Below are positions 34,174 through 44,777 of a stretch of DNA of 64,000 nt, piece after piece (the first letter of the stretch is position 1; the number at the start of each line of letters is the position of its first letter). Location of the stretch: NCBI GenBank assembly GCA_932521025.1, contig OW051472.1, positions 2,356,001 to 2,420,000 of the forward strand, read 5' to 3'. The translations under genes were made by a program, and so were the position numbers. The notes beneath the pieces were generated by a model that did not search any database, was not told where the DNA came from, and worked only from the letters and a program-made list of their open reading frames with translations. Source of the DNA: Oscheius onirici. Taxonomy: Eukaryota > Nematoda > Chromadorea > Rhabditida > Rhabditidae.

Positions 34174-34580
34174 AAGGGACAGTCTCATTATAGCCGTGCA
34201 GCCGTGCAGGAGAAATATGCCAGCTGCGTGGCGGGACCCACGACAAATTTCAGTTTTGCGTTTTTCTCGTTCTACACTATTTTTTTCGATTTTTACGTGC
34301 TTTCAATCGATTTCTCGTCGAAAATTACGTCTAAAATGAGTGGTGGAATGTGAAAATTGGTGGAAAATTGACCAAAATGTACCAAAAAGCCCTTTTTGGT
34401 CAAAAAACTTTATTTTCACCTATTTCCGTCATTTTTCCACCAATTTTAGCGTTCCACCACTCAAAAAAAAATGAGTGTAGAACGAGGAAAACGCAAAAAT
34501 GAAATTTGTCATGGGTCCCGCCACGAAGTTGCCTGATTTCCCCTGTTCGCATGTTCACACACAATGAGACTGTCAATTTA
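34174..34580. mobile_element. MITE family A (AAGGGACAGTC ends), ~400 bp
   Basis: The left end is AAGGGACAGTCTCATTATAG and the right end TGAGACTGTCAATTTAAA. Inner inverted segments match, such as GCGGGACCCACGACAAATTT against AAATTTGTCATGGGTCCCGC, and GTGGTGGAATG against its reverse complement. The whole element can fold into one long hairpin. The right half recurs alone at 35333-35500. Confidence 0.7.
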
Positions 34581-35332
34581 AAGGGACAGTCCCATTATAA
34601 CTATACTTGGGCGACTCGACTCGACTCGATTCCGAGTCTGACTCGAATCGGCCTCGAGTCGGACTCGACTCGACTCGAGGCACCTCACGACTCGACTCGA
34701 CTCGACTCGAGATGGTTCTCGAGTCGAGTCAAGTAAAACATCGATTCTAATGGGCTGTAACTAATATTTCGCGTTTTATAGTTGTTTTATAGTAGTATTT
34801 TACATTTACACGTTAGTTTCTGAAACCTTTTTCGAAAAAAAAGCACCGAAATTTTTTGACTCGACTCGACATGGTCCACGAGTCGGACTCGAATCGGAAT
34901 CGAGTCGAGATTTTTGACTCGACGCCCAAGAATAATTATAACCAGATAGGAGAAATCTGGGAAGCCCGCGCATTCAAACCTGAAATACCTCAAATATTGC
35001 ATTTCCGTGTTTTACTCGTTCCACACTCATTTTTTCGATTTTTACTTGTTTCTAATCAATTTCTCGTCGAAAATAACCCCTTGAATGAGTAGTGGGACGC
35101 TAAAATTGGTGGAAAATGACGGAAATAAGCGGAAATAACGTATTTTTTTTTTCATTTTTCCACCATTTTTGGCGTTCCACCACTTGTTTTAGGGGTAATT
35201 TTCGACGACAAATCGATTAAAAAAATAAGCATAGAACGAGTAAAACACGGAAATTCATCATTTGAGGGTTTGAGGTTTGAATGCGCGGGCTTTCTAGATT
35301 TCTCCTATCTGGTTATAATGAGACTGTCCTTT
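34581..35332. mobile_element. MITE family B, interrupted by a GACTCG element
   Basis: The ends AAGGGACAGTCCCATTATAA and the reverse-complement TTATAATGAGACTGTCC enclose mirrored AACCAGATAGGAGAAATC and GCCCGCGCATTCAAACCT segments at 34935-34985 and 35270-35325. The left arm is split at TTATAA by the 334-bp GACTCG element at 34601-34934. Without that insert the element is about 415 bp and fully palindromic. Confidence 0.75.
34601..34934. mobile_element. GACTCG-rich MITE, copy 2, nested in MITE B
   Basis: Same ends as the 7914-8023 copy (TATACTTGGGCGACTCGACT at the left, GACTCGACGCCCAAG at the right). The interior has GACTCGACTCG arrays on both sides and an AT-rich centre. Because it interrupts the arm of another element, it has moved more recently than MITE B. 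Confidence 0.75.
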
Positions 35333-35500
35333 TTTTTTGACGTTTTTGACGAGAAATCGATTAAAAACAAGTAAAAATCGAAAAAAGTAGTGTAAAACGA
35401 GAAAAACACAAAAATGAAGTTTGTCGTAGGTCCCGCCACGAAGTTGCCTGATTTCCCCTGCGGGCATGTTCGCACACAACGGGACTGTCCCTTTAAATGT
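35333..35500. mobile_element. MITE family A, half copy
   Basis: Matches the right half of the 34174-34580 element, including TCGTAGGTCCCGCCACGAAG and TTGCCTGATTTCCCCTGCGG, ending ACGGGACTGTCCCTTT. The left half is missing. It abuts MITE B directly. Confidence 0.65.
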
Positions 35501-35608
35501 ACCATAGGGGACAACAAAAGGACTCTAGAAGAGCTGCCACAATGAACAGATTTCCAACTAACATAGGTAGGTAAACACAAAAAAATATTCAAACACCGCT
35601 TTATGAGA

Positions 35609-36842
35609 TCACTGAACGGTTTGATTGTCAGCCTGCTCTGCTCCCTTGTTGATGGTGTTCATCTCCTCACCACGAGTCAGTTCGGACTTGGCGAACCAGT
35701 AGACGAGGAATCCGGCCACTCCGAGCAGCACGAGCAGGACGATCCCGATGGCGATCCCAACCTTCTCGCCAGTAGAAGAACTACTTCCGTCGCCACTCTC
35801 ATCAGGTCCCGATCCGCGAGCTTGACTGTTGGGATTTACTCCACTGACAGCGTCGTCACCAGAGGACTCTTCAGGAGTAGATTCACTTTCCGCAATAAAT
35901 TCAGTCGATGCAGTGGAAGGAGTGATCACAGCGACCGTTGTGTTAGTTGTTGCGGTTGTAGTAGGCCTAAACGGTGTACCGGACGTAGCGATCGAAGGAG
36001 TAGATGGATTGGTCGCAGGAACAGGAGCCACAGTTGTAGTGGTAGTTGCAGTAGGCTGCGTTGTAGTGGGAGTTGTTCTGGTGGTGGGCGTGGTTGGCAT
36101 AGCCGTAGTCGTTGTAACTGTAGTCGTCGTGGTGGTAGTTTCGGTGGTAGGCGGTGGAACAACGTAATCAGTTTCCATTTCCTCGTCCTTCAATCCCAAT
36201 TGCGTCTTCAATTTTTCGTACTCTTCTTTGGTCAACAGCTTCTTGTTTTCACTGATTCTCAGCTTGACAGTTCCATTCGATTCAATCTTCTTCAGATTCG
36301 TAATGTCAAACTGGTCCAGTTCCTTGTTGTCCACAATCTCCAGAGCCACGTCCTCTCTACGTGAAATCTCCTGAATATTGGCGAGGAGACTCATATTCGT
36401 CAGCTGGGTTCCTTTCAACTCGACCTTTCCTTGTATCATGGTCACATTTGACGTCGGTTTAGGCAGCTGTTCCGCTCCGATCAGATCCTTGTTGTCTCGG
36501 AAGGTTGTACATTTGAGCAGTTGGTCAGCTTCCTTAGGATTGTTCAGCTCGTGAGGGTCACAAATGACGTCAGTTGTTGAAAATTTTGTGTCCAATTTTG
36601 TGCTGGCCTCTGGGAGCGACCGTGAACTTCTCGCAGAGATTTTCGTCACAAAGCAATGGATTGTTGACGAGCACTGGAAAGATAAAGAATTAATCTTAAC
36701 CGTAAATTATTATGGATTGTTGAAGAGTTCTGTAATGTTATAGATAGATTTCCACAATGGAAACTAACCGCTATGATAATTTGTAATACCAACTTTTACA
36801 AATGCCAGAGTTTCAAGGTTTGTGCCGTTGAAGTGAACAGCG
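35609..36842 (-). CDS. Receptor L-domain type I membrane protein with Thr-rich stalk (5' end missing)
   Basis: The main exon ends at 35609. It encodes an EGFR/insulin-receptor L-domain repeat (CTTFRDNKDLIGAEQLP, GKVELKGTQLTNMSLLANIQ, LEIVDNKELDQF). A long Thr/Pro mucin-like stalk follows, then a Ser/Glu-rich region, a single TM helix (VGIAIGIVLLVLLGVAGFLV) and a short tail. An upstream exon at 36769-36842 (HFNGTNLETLAFVKVGITNY) joins in phase to VLVNNPLLCDENLCEKF at 36673. That frame runs into a stop near 36560, while the long frame is shifted by one base. Either a frameshift (pseudogene) or a base error lies between about 36560 and 36640. No exons upstream of 36842 were found. Confidence 0.7.
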
Positions 36843-37004
36843 CTGACTAGGCATGGGAACGAGCCGGGCCGAGATTCATCAGGGCGCGTTCCCCAGACTT
36901 GGCCATCGGACCGGGATCAGACCAAAAATGAAGCTGGTCATATTACAGTGCATTTTAGCATATTTTAGAACTAAATAGATGAATAGTAATCTCTCTACTA
37001 CTAA

Positions 37005-37140
37005 AGCGCAATGGTGTCTGTCGTGGACTCTGTTTATTTGTTTGTTTGTTTGTCCGGGACCTGAAATTTTGGTGTATTGTTAAGATCGCCGTCTTCATCC
37101 AGACGACCCGGGTTCGACGGAGCAGAAGAGTTACGCTAAC
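37005..37140 (+). repeat. tRNA-like (SINE-type) repeat, copy 1
   Basis: Shares GGTGTCTGTCGTGGACTCTG, GTTTGTTTGTTTGTCCG, AATTTTGGTGTATTGTTAAG and GATCGCCGTCTT with the copy at 46655-46795 (opposite orientation). The last 60 bp resemble a tRNA from D-loop to T-loop: TTAAGATCGCCGTCTTCATC, AGACG closing an anticodon-like stem, then CCCGGGTTCGA (B-box like). Confidence 0.5.
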
Positions 37141-37345
37141 TTGTCTTGACAAGTTAGTCTTTAGACACTTTCAGTGCCATCTCAAGTTATGAGAGATTTT
37201 CAAGAAGAATGGCTACCCAGAGGGAACTAAAAGTACCAAAATAATCCAGAAATCACTGAAAGACCAAACAAAGTTATCCCTGAGCCGTTTATTTATGCAA
37301 AAAAAGAGTTTTTAATCTTTCCAAAAAAGACGTTCTTGGCTCTTC

Positions 37346-38038
37346 TCAATTGCGGCAGAAGGTCTGTCTTCTGTTGATGTAGCCGGGCTCGAAGATGCGA
37401 GCCATCCGGGTCACGTAGCTGTCGTCCTCTTTCTCTTCCTCCAGGACATACATCGAGACCGTCGAGCATCCGGTAGTAGTCGATCCGGTCACCAGCTGGA
37501 AGCTCCAAACCGACATGGGCTTCGGGACTGGAGGCGAAGCTACTGCCTCCTCAGCCATCTCGATTTCCGACTGCTGCGGGAGAAGACGAAGAAGAGACGT
37601 CCGGACGGGATGCGGCGGCTTGTAGGCGAGAGACTTGGCCGTCTGACAGCACGGTATCTTGTCCTGCGTCATTCTTCGGCTCCATTCGACTCTGTCCGGT
37701 CCTTTCATCTTGAGATGGAGCTTCTTTCCGTCCTGGAAGCTCATCCTGGCCTGGATGATGTCCTCGCTGGCTCTCAGCTGGATGTTGGTCAGTCGGCCCA
37801 GGTCGTACTTTCTGACGTGGTAGGGCGTCTTGTAGAGATGCAGCTCGCCGTCCAGGTCCAGTTCGGCCAGACGGGGAGACCAGCGGCCGTGCAGCTGCTT
37901 GTAGACGATGCCCTTCAGACTGCCCTCCTTCGCGTAGATCTCCTGGAAATTGGATGTGTCACTGTCACTGTCAGTAGTAGAACTACTCACAAAGTCGAGG
38001 GTAGAGGCGGAGGAGAAAATCTGCAGACAATCCAGCAT
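37346..38038 (-). CDS. PH-domain protein
   Basis: The frame is open throughout, but 37943-37990 is a perfect 48-nt intron candidate (GTGAGT to TTTCCAG) that is a multiple of three. Spliced length is 214 residues, unspliced 230. Residues about 18-115 look like a pleckstrin-homology domain: GSLKGIVYKQLHGRWSPRLA, LDGELHLYKTP, LGRLTNIQL, FQDGKKLHLKMKGPDRVEW. The C-terminal half has a Glu/Pro linker and ends in MARIFEPGYINRRQTFCRN. PH domains usually bind phosphoinositides or act as adaptors. The ligand is not inferable. Confidence 0.7.
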   Translation of the reverse strand: MLDCLQIFSSASTLDFVSSSTTDSDSDTSNFQEIYAKEGSLKGIVYKQLHGRWSPRLAELDLDGELHLYKTPYHVRKYDLGRLTNIQLRASEDIIQARMSFQDGKKLHLKMKGPDRVEWSRRMTQDKIPCCQTAKSLAYKPPHPVRTSLLRLLPQQSEIEMAEEAVASPPVPKPMSVWSFQLVTGSTTTGCSTVSMYVLEEEKEDDSYVTRMARIFEPGYINRRQTFCRN

Positions 38039-38197
38039 CGTTGATTGACGAAGTTTGAATATTTTCTTCCCAAAAGCAAAAGATTAGAGACTTTCAAATA
38101 AATGTTTTGTTAGAAAGTAACTTTCTAAAAATTAGAAACTTTTTGTTTGAAAAGCTTGTTTTTGACTTTTCAAAATTTGCATTGAAGTTCAAAGTAC

Positions 38198-38587
38198 TCA
38201 ATCGACTCGAGTGTGTAGCGACAGATCATTGCTTTGTGCTTTCATGCAGGCGGAAAACTTCGTCTTCCAATCCAATCCAAACACGGTCCAGGCTTTCCAG
38301 TAGTACGTTTTCGGCTCTTCGGAGCAGACTGAACATTTGTTTTTCACATTAGCGGTTTCGGACACTTTTTTTTTGTTTGTCCAAAATTGTCCAATCTGAC
38401 AGATATCATGGCTTCTCTTTGATCCGGACGGTTTGACACGGCTAAATGAAAACTTTTTTGTTATGTTCTCGCTTTGAAGACTGTCGACCTCTATTATTGC
38501 TCTACCGCAGTAGTCTTTTTCTCTACCTGGAATAAATTCTACCGGAGCCGTCGTCTGCCTATCAAGGAGGAATAACAAAACTCCCAT
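38198..38587 (-). CDS. Unrecognised ORF, 129 residues
   Basis: ATG-started open frame on the minus strand, lysine-rich in the middle, with a short CSVCSEEP cysteine pair and FSACMKA. No splice support and no recognised family. It lies immediately beside the 5' end of the 38609 LINE and could be part of that element's leader read backwards. Confidence 0.25.
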   Translation of the reverse strand: MGVLLFLLDRQTTAPVEFIPGREKDYCGRAIIEVDSLQSENITKKFSFSRVKPSGSKRSHDICQIGQFWTNKKKVSETANVKNKCSVCSEEPKTYYWKAWTVFGLDWKTKFSACMKAQSNDLSLHTRVD

Positions 38588-38599
38588 CCCAGAACCTTA

Positions 38600-41546
38600 G
38601 CAGGAGGGATGGTTGCTACTACTCGAAGAGATACCTCTAACCGAAGGACATCGTCTAAATTGACCATCTGTACACTGAACGTTCGAAGATTGGCTGCCCA
38701 GACCCGCCTAGTAGAGCTGCAAGAGTCTTTGAAAGAATTCGATGCAGATATAATAGGACTCTCCGAATGCCGACTGCCTGGATACGCTGTCACGGATCTG
38801 TCTGATTCATCGTACCGACTCTACCAATCCGGGCCTACAGCTACATCTTCTCAGTCGGGCACCGCTTTCCTGGTTAGTTCGAGGATCAAGGACTATGTGG
38901 AATGCTTTGACGCTCTATCGCCAAGGATATCACGACTACGTATCTGCCTGAATCAAAGGAGAATGTCCATATATTGCGTCTATGCACCCTGCCAATATGG
39001 AAATACCGACGATTTGCAAAACTACGAACTGTTCCTACAACAACTGGAAAAAGAAGTAGTTAGCGATGCTGCTGGTCGGTACAACTCCTGGATCATCGGT
39101 GATCTGAATGCTGTGGTTGGAAAACGGGAAAGTGGCGACGAACCAGTTGGACCTTTTGGAATTGGAGACCGAAACGAACAGGGACAGGCCTTGATCAATT
39201 TTTGTGAAACAATCGGACTTCGAATTGCTAATACATACACGAAATGCCGCTATGGTCGAATTTGGACCTGGCGTGCCCCGAATGGACAACACCTCTCCCA
39301 AATCGACTACGTATTGGCTCCAAAGAATTACTGGAGGATGGTGAAATCATGTCATGTTGCTACTGGGTTCAAGTTTGGATCGGACCATCGTATGGTACGA
39401 GCGAAGCTGATTGTTCCTGTGCTCATTGCCAAGAGAAAAGCGAAGAAGAAACGTACCACTACTGTAGTAGATCAGGACATATTGACACAAGAGATGCACA
39501 TTATGCTGGAGCAAGGAGGCTTATCGAGTGGAACCACGGAGCAAAACTACGTGAACCTGACCAGAAAAGTCATCGAAATACAGCAAATGGCCACATCAAA
39601 GGTCGAACTTCCACCGCGACTCTCGGAACTGACTCTAACATGTATGAAACGAAGGAACGAGCTGAGATCGAGAACAACCCAGAGGGAACGACTAGAATAC
39701 AGTATGATGTGCCATATTACGAGGCGTTCAATGGAAGATGATCTGAGGAAGCGACGTATAAGTCTGGTCAACGATATCCTGAGACGTGGAAAAGGATTCC
39801 GGCCATTACGCGACGAACAGTCACATGGAAGGAAAAGACTCAGCCAGCTGCACAATCCAGCCACAAACAGTCTGAGCCAGGACGAAAAGGAACTTCGGTC
39901 ATTGGTCAAAACCTTCTACGATGGTCTATATGAGAGCAGAGAAAACGTCCAGCCTATATTGAGTAGACTACCGGAAAACAACAACTGCCCAAACATATTG
40001 ACGTCAGAAGTTTATGCTGCTCTGAAAAAGATGAAAGACGACAAGAGTCCCGGTGCAGATAACGTCACTGTAAGAGCACTGAAAGCTGGTGGGGAGCAAG
40101 CCGTTAACTTCCTAACTGATCTGTTCAACAAATGCCTCGAGTCTGGACGCCCACCTCAGTCGCTATCAGATGGCCGTATGATCCTAATACCAAAGAAAGG
40201 TGACCTAACAAATCTGTCGAACTGGAGGCCTATCACCTTGCTATCCGTATTTCACAAGCTGCTGTCATCCGTCTTGCTGAGAAGAGTGGAAGGTTTGCTG
40301 GAACAAGTTCAAGATCCTGAACAATCGGGCTTTCGAAAAGGACATAGTACGCTGAATAACATATTCATCATGCGACAGCTATTGGAGAAAGCAAAGGAAT
40401 ATAACGGAACCGGATTCTACGCGATCTTCGTGGACTACGAGAAAGCCTTTGATTCCGTAGAGAGAGAAGCTGTCTGGAACTCTCTCCGAAGACGCGGAGT
40501 GGACGGGGAGATACTGGAAGTTCTGAAGCAACTGTACGAAGGAAGCTCTACGGAAATTGACATAAATAGGAAACGAATTCGCATTGTTCTGGAACGTGGG
40601 GTTCGCCAAGGCTGTCCTCTATCTCCGCAACTCTTCAATGCTGTGTTAGAAGACGTCCTGAGAAATATCACATGGGATGGAAAAGGAATATTGGTTAACG
40701 GCAAATCTCTAACTCATCTCTGCTATGCTGACGACATTATACTGCTAGGAAAGACTGCGAAAGATGCTGAATACATGTTGAACAGTCTCGAACAAGAAGG
40801 CCAAAAAGTCGGATTGAAAGTGAACAGAAGGAAGACCAAATGGATGACAACGTTTGCGACAGTGCAACATTCAATCGGTCTCAATGGCACAGAACTGGAG
40901 AGAGTCAACGATTTTATATACCTTGGATCGAAGCTGACAGCCGACGGGGATCTATCCCAGGAGATAAGCAGACGAGTGAAATTAGGATGGGCCTCGTTCT
41001 ACAACGACAAAGAAGTTTACTATTCCCGGATGACTCCATTGAAAATGAAAAAGAAGCTGTTTGAGATGAAAGTCCTGCCCACGTTGCTATACGGACTAGA
41101 AACTGCAGGTCTGAAGAAGACAGAGGAGAATGCTTTAGTCGTGACGCAAAGGAGAATGCAACGAAAGATTCTTGGAATCTCACTTCTGGATCATATTTCA
41201 AGTGAAGAAATCCGCAACAGGACAAAGCTGAAAGACGTCGTAGATGAATACAAGAGAAGACTGTTTGATTGGGCTTGGAAAGTGTCGAATGAGGACGGAG
41301 ATAGCTGGACGAAAATCGTAGAAGAATGGTCACCGAATCGGGCAAGAGCAGCTGGACGACCACCACACAGATGGAGGAACCTACTTTCTACTAAAGCTGG
41401 GCCAACTTTTGCATCTACAGCCAGAAAATCGTCCCGAACAGAGTTCAGAAGGTTGGCAGTTGGATGACTACCCAACGATAGAAGTCTCTTCCCCTACAGA
41501 TATATTATCTGAGTTAGGATACGTATAAATAATAAATAAATAAATG
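38600..41546 (+). mobile_element. RTE-like LINE element 1
   Basis: The element covers the ORF and about 80 bp of 3' sequence ending in ATAAATAATAAATAAATAAA at 41526-41545, a short-repeat tail like that of RTE elements. The 5' boundary is not certain, and I did not find a clear target duplication. Confidence 0.8.
38609..41467 (+). CDS. RTE-type LINE endonuclease-reverse transcriptase, intact ORF
   Basis: A single 952-residue frame with no stops. The N-terminal APE-like endonuclease has LTICTLNVRRLA near residue 17, IIGLSEC, GDLNAVVG near 164 and SDHRMVRAKL near 256. The reverse transcriptase has PGADNVTVRALKAGGE, SNWRPITLLSVFHKLLSS, FRKGHSTLNNIF, FVDYEKAFDSVEREAVW near 606, RQGCPLSPQLFNAVLEDVL and the catalytic YADDIILLGK near 705. 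The C-terminus has VTQRRMQRKILGIS and GRPPHRWR. The domain order and C-terminal tail suit the RTE group. The intact frame suggests recent activity. Confidence 0.93.
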   Translation: MVATTRRDTSNRRTSSKLTICTLNVRRLAAQTRLVELQESLKEFDADIIGLSECRLPGYAVTDLSDSSYRLYQSGPTATSSQSGTAFLVSSRIKDYVECFDALSPRISRLRICLNQRRMSIYCVYAPCQYGNTDDLQNYELFLQQLEKEVVSDAAGRYNSWIIGDLNAVVGKRESGDEPVGPFGIGDRNEQGQALINFCETIGLRIANTYTKCRYGRIWTWRAPNGQHLSQIDYVLAPKNYWRMVKSCHVATGFKFGSDHRMVRAKLIVPVLIAKRKAKKKRTTTVVDQDILTQEMHIMLEQGGLSSGTTEQNYVNLTRKVIEIQQMATSKVELPPRLSELTLTCMKRRNELRSRTTQRERLEYSMMCHITRRSMEDDLRKRRISLVNDILRRGKGFRPLRDEQSHGRKRLSQLHNPATNSLSQDEKELRSLVKTFYDGLYESRENVQPILSRLPENNNCPNILTSEVYAALKKMKDDKSPGADNVTVRALKAGGEQAVNFLTDLFNKCLESGRPPQSLSDGRMILIPKKGDLTNLSNWRPITLLSVFHKLLSSVLLRRVEGLLEQVQDPEQSGFRKGHSTLNNIFIMRQLLEKAKEYNGTGFYAIFVDYEKAFDSVEREAVWNSLRRRGVDGEILEVLKQLYEGSSTEIDINRKRIRIVLERGVRQGCPLSPQLFNAVLEDVLRNITWDGKGILVNGKSLTHLCYADDIILLGKTAKDAEYMLNSLEQEGQKVGLKVNRRKTKWMTTFATVQHSIGLNGTELERVNDFIYLGSKLTADGDLSQEISRRVKLGWASFYNDKEVYYSRMTPLKMKKKLFEMKVLPTLLYGLETAGLKKTEENALVVTQRRMQRKILGISLLDHISSEEIRNRTKLKDVVDEYKRRLFDWAWKVSNEDGDSWTKIVEEWSPNRARAAGRPPHRWRNLLSTKAGPTFASTARKSSRTEFRRLAVG

Positions 41547-41931
41547 AGGACAATTGTAAACGTTCATTAGAAGGGACACGAGTACAGTAGCGTGGTCTCG
41601 GGCTTTCACCCAGAAAATCGGGTCGCAGGAATACCAATTCCTGGGTGAGAATTCCTGGGTGAGATCGATTCTGTACGAAGAAACGCTTCGTATTCGAAAA
41701 GAACACGTGTATAGATATCAGATTTATCTAAACAATGTTCCACAACAATAAACACGAGAGAGAATGAAACTAGAAATAAATTCTAGAACAAAAGAGAGAA
41801 AGTAATCAACTCTAACCAAAATCTATCGAAAAATGGATTCGAAAAGTGGGGCGAAGAAATTGGCGGGACAAGACATGGGACTACTTCGTCTTCTAATCCA
41901 ATGAGGTTGTCAGGCAAAGTAGTAATCGCTT

Positions 41932-44777
41932 ATTTATTTATTTATTTATTCACGATATCAACGCGTTCACGTGTCGCAATTTACACTGGTTCCATTGGGT
42001 GGGATCTTCTCTAGCTACTCTCGTCCAATTCTGTCCGATTTCTTTTGTGAACGAGTCGCTCCATCTTAGTTTCGGTCTTCCAATGGGCCTTACTGCTCGC
42101 CATGGTCTCCATTCGATTATTCTTCTCGTCCACGTGTCTTCATGGGCCATCTTCCATGCAAAATTCCATTTTCGTCTTGCCCATCTTTCTCTGATATCCG
42201 TGACTCTCGAATTTTCCATCAGCCAGCCGTTTGTACGTCTATCGAGTAAAGTGACGCCCAAAAATCTTCTCAACATCTTCCGTTGAGCTACCACGAGCTT
42301 GTTACTGTCTCGTTCTCGAAGAGTCTCTGGCATAAAGTAAGGAAGGTTCAATGCAGGAGCTGAAGATTTTCCTCTTATGTCGAATAAATACGTTTCTGCT
42401 GGTTAGAAGCTGTTGGAACTTATTGAAACAGCACCAAGCAGCGCGAATCCTTCTAGACACTTCAAGGGCAGCGTTCCTGTCGAAAGAGATCCTTTGGCCC
42501 AGGTAGATTGCTTCAGATTGATATTGGATCCGAATGCCATCCGCTCTAATAGCTGTTGGGTAGCGATTGGCCATCACGAAGGTCTTATCCAAATTGAGCT
42601 CCAACCCTACTCTTTTACTGGCGTCAGACAGTTCTTGAAGCATTGTTTCAGCTGTAGCAGCAGATGTAGATAGCAGCACTACGTCATCAGCAAAGCGTAG
42701 ATTGGAAAGCCATTGACCGTGTATGTTGATACCCTTCTCGTCCCAGTTGAGTGATCGGAAAACTGTTTCTAGAGTTGCCGAGAAGAGAGCTGGTGATATT
42801 GTGTCCCCCTGTCTTACTCCACGTTGTACATCTAGATCGACAGAACCGCCAACTGCTTTTACTTGTACTTGTGCACTTGAGTAAATGTTGTGAAGGAGAC
42901 GAACGATCTTAGCTTGAACTCCTTGTGTGTACAGCGAATCCCATATGGCAGAGTGTTCGATCATATCAAAGGCCTTTTTGAAGTCGATGATGACTAGGAA
43001 GAGAGGTAGATTGTACTCTTGACATCGCTGTATCAGTTCGTTCACAGCCAGGATATGGTGAGAAGTAGAGAAACCTTTTCGGAAGCCTGCTTGATCTGGT
43101 CCTTGATTGAATTCGAGAGCCTTCAGCATTCTATCTCCGATAATGGCCGTGAAGACTTTGTAAATCGTCGACATGAGCGCAATTGGACGGTAGTTCTTTG
43201 TCTCTAGTGGACTTCCTTTCTTGAACAGCAACTGAATAGTGGAGTCGGCTAGTCTGGTTGGAGTCTCCTCGTCGTCTAGGATCTTGTTGAAGATTGCTGC
43301 TAGAGGATCAGCTAGTGTGGACTTCGCTGCTAGTAGCATGTCATTCGTCACTTGATCAGGACCCGGACTTCTTCCGAGCTTCAGCTTGTTGATGGCCTTT
43401 AATACTTCTTCCTGTAGGATTGGTGGCACACATTCGTCGATATACATCTGAGGCGTAAGACGGGGATTCCTGGACATGTACAGGTCATTGTAAAAGGTTC
43501 TGATGACTTCTCGGACTTCGGCAGGGGTTGAGCAGACTGTTCCTCGTGAATCCACCAGCTGCGTGAGCCGCGTTTTGGTGACTTTATTCGATGCCAGTGC
43601 TTTTTTGATATTCCTGCCTGAGACAACTGCTTCATGAACTCGTCGAAAGTGCTTCGACCGAAGATCTTCCTTGATAGACTCACGCAGAGCTTTGTTGGCA
43701 ATAGCAAACTCAACTCTGTTCCTTCGGGTGTTCGGTCGTTGTTGAAGCAGGTTTCTCTTCTGGTAGAGGGATTTTGTTTTATCTGATTGAAAATCCTCTT
43801 TTCGCATAGGAAGTGAAGCAACACCAGCGGCAAATGTCAACGCTTCCTGTAGTGTTCCGTATGTAGATAGATCTCTGTTGGCTGACATCTGTTCCAACGC
43901 ATAAGAGAACAGAGCTTTGTCCAACGTTGTCCTTCGGCTCGACTTCGTGTATCTCTTCTTCTCTCCAATGAACTGTAGCTCACTCATCACCAGTCTATGA
44001 TCTGACGTATATGGAAAGGTCGTGACTACTCCAACGTCCTTGAAGATTGATCTATCTCGGCAAAGGAAGAAGTCTATGCAGTTTCTCACTTCCATGTTAG
44101 GAGACATCCAAGTCCATTTACGATTGGGACGCTTTTGGAACCACGTATTCATGCAGTACAGCTCCTGTTCATGGCAAAAATCGGCAAGCATTTGACCTCG
44201 TTCGTTTCGTTCTCCAATTCCGTGGTCTCCAACAAATGTCTCTCCTTCTTCTTTCAATCCCACTTTCGCATTAAGGTCGCCCAACACGACTTTGTAGACT
44301 TTAGTTCCATTTATTCGATGCCGAAGAGGGGACTGTAGAGCCCGGACCATTTCATCTAGACATTCCTCGTAGTCCTCGTCATCATATGTTGAAGTAGGAG
44401 CATAGATGCAGATGAGACGGAGGTATATCTTTTGGTGTACAATGTCTAGATAGCTCACTCGATCCGACAACGGGTGGAAGGAGACCGATTGAGTCCACTT
44501 TGGATGAATCAGGAAGCCAGTTTTGCCATGTAGTAGCAGTTGGTGTCCAGATTGTTGTAGTTGGAGAGCCTCTGTCCCATTTCTATTCACCTCCGTGAGA
44601 CCACAGACATCGTAGTCGATACCACTGAATGCGCGTTCGAGTTCAGCTAGACGGACGGTAGAGCGGATCGATCGGCAGTTTAGATTCCCAATTCGGAACT
44701 TCAGCATATGTAGGCGATACGTCGAAGGGTTGCCAAAGGTACGGACGACGGAAGAGTCTGCCGCCTTGCCTCGGTCG
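41932..44777 (-). mobile_element. RTE-like LINE element 2 with 13-bp target duplications
   Basis: GTAGTAATCGCTT occurs at 41919-41931 and again at 44778-44790, exactly flanking the element. The 3' end (low coordinate) is a (TAAA/ATAA)n tail. Length is about 2.85 kb, and the 5' leader before the ATG is about 70 bp. It faces element 1 tail to tail with 385 bp between them. Confidence 0.9.
41950..44707 (-). pseudogene. LINE element 2 endonuclease-reverse transcriptase with one frameshift
   Basis: The frame starts at the ATG at 44707 (MLKFRIGNLNCRSIRSTVRL). Endonuclease marks are GLTEVNRNG, GDLNAKVGLKEEG and SDHRLVMSELQF. RT marks are FRKGFSTSHHILAVNELI, IIDFKKAFDMIEHSAIW, RGVRQGDTISPALFSATLE and LRFADDVVLLSTS, where YADD is FADD. 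The frame ends at about 42302 after CIEPSLLYA. The remaining tail (LVVAQRKMLRRFLGVTLLDR, WARRKWNFAWKMAHED) continues in another frame to 41950. A single indel near 42310-42345 breaks an otherwise complete protein. It is distinct in sequence from element 1. Confidence 0.88.

Noticed and set aside
35603..36364. 253-codon plus-strand ORF and a 112-codon valine-rich ORF opposite the L-domain gene
   Set aside because: They are the reverse-complement shadow of the ACN-repeat Thr-rich stalk. Long low-complexity frames without family match.
39035..41475. Many ORFs of 70-165 codons on both strands
   Set aside because: Shadows of the intact LINE frame at 38609-41467.
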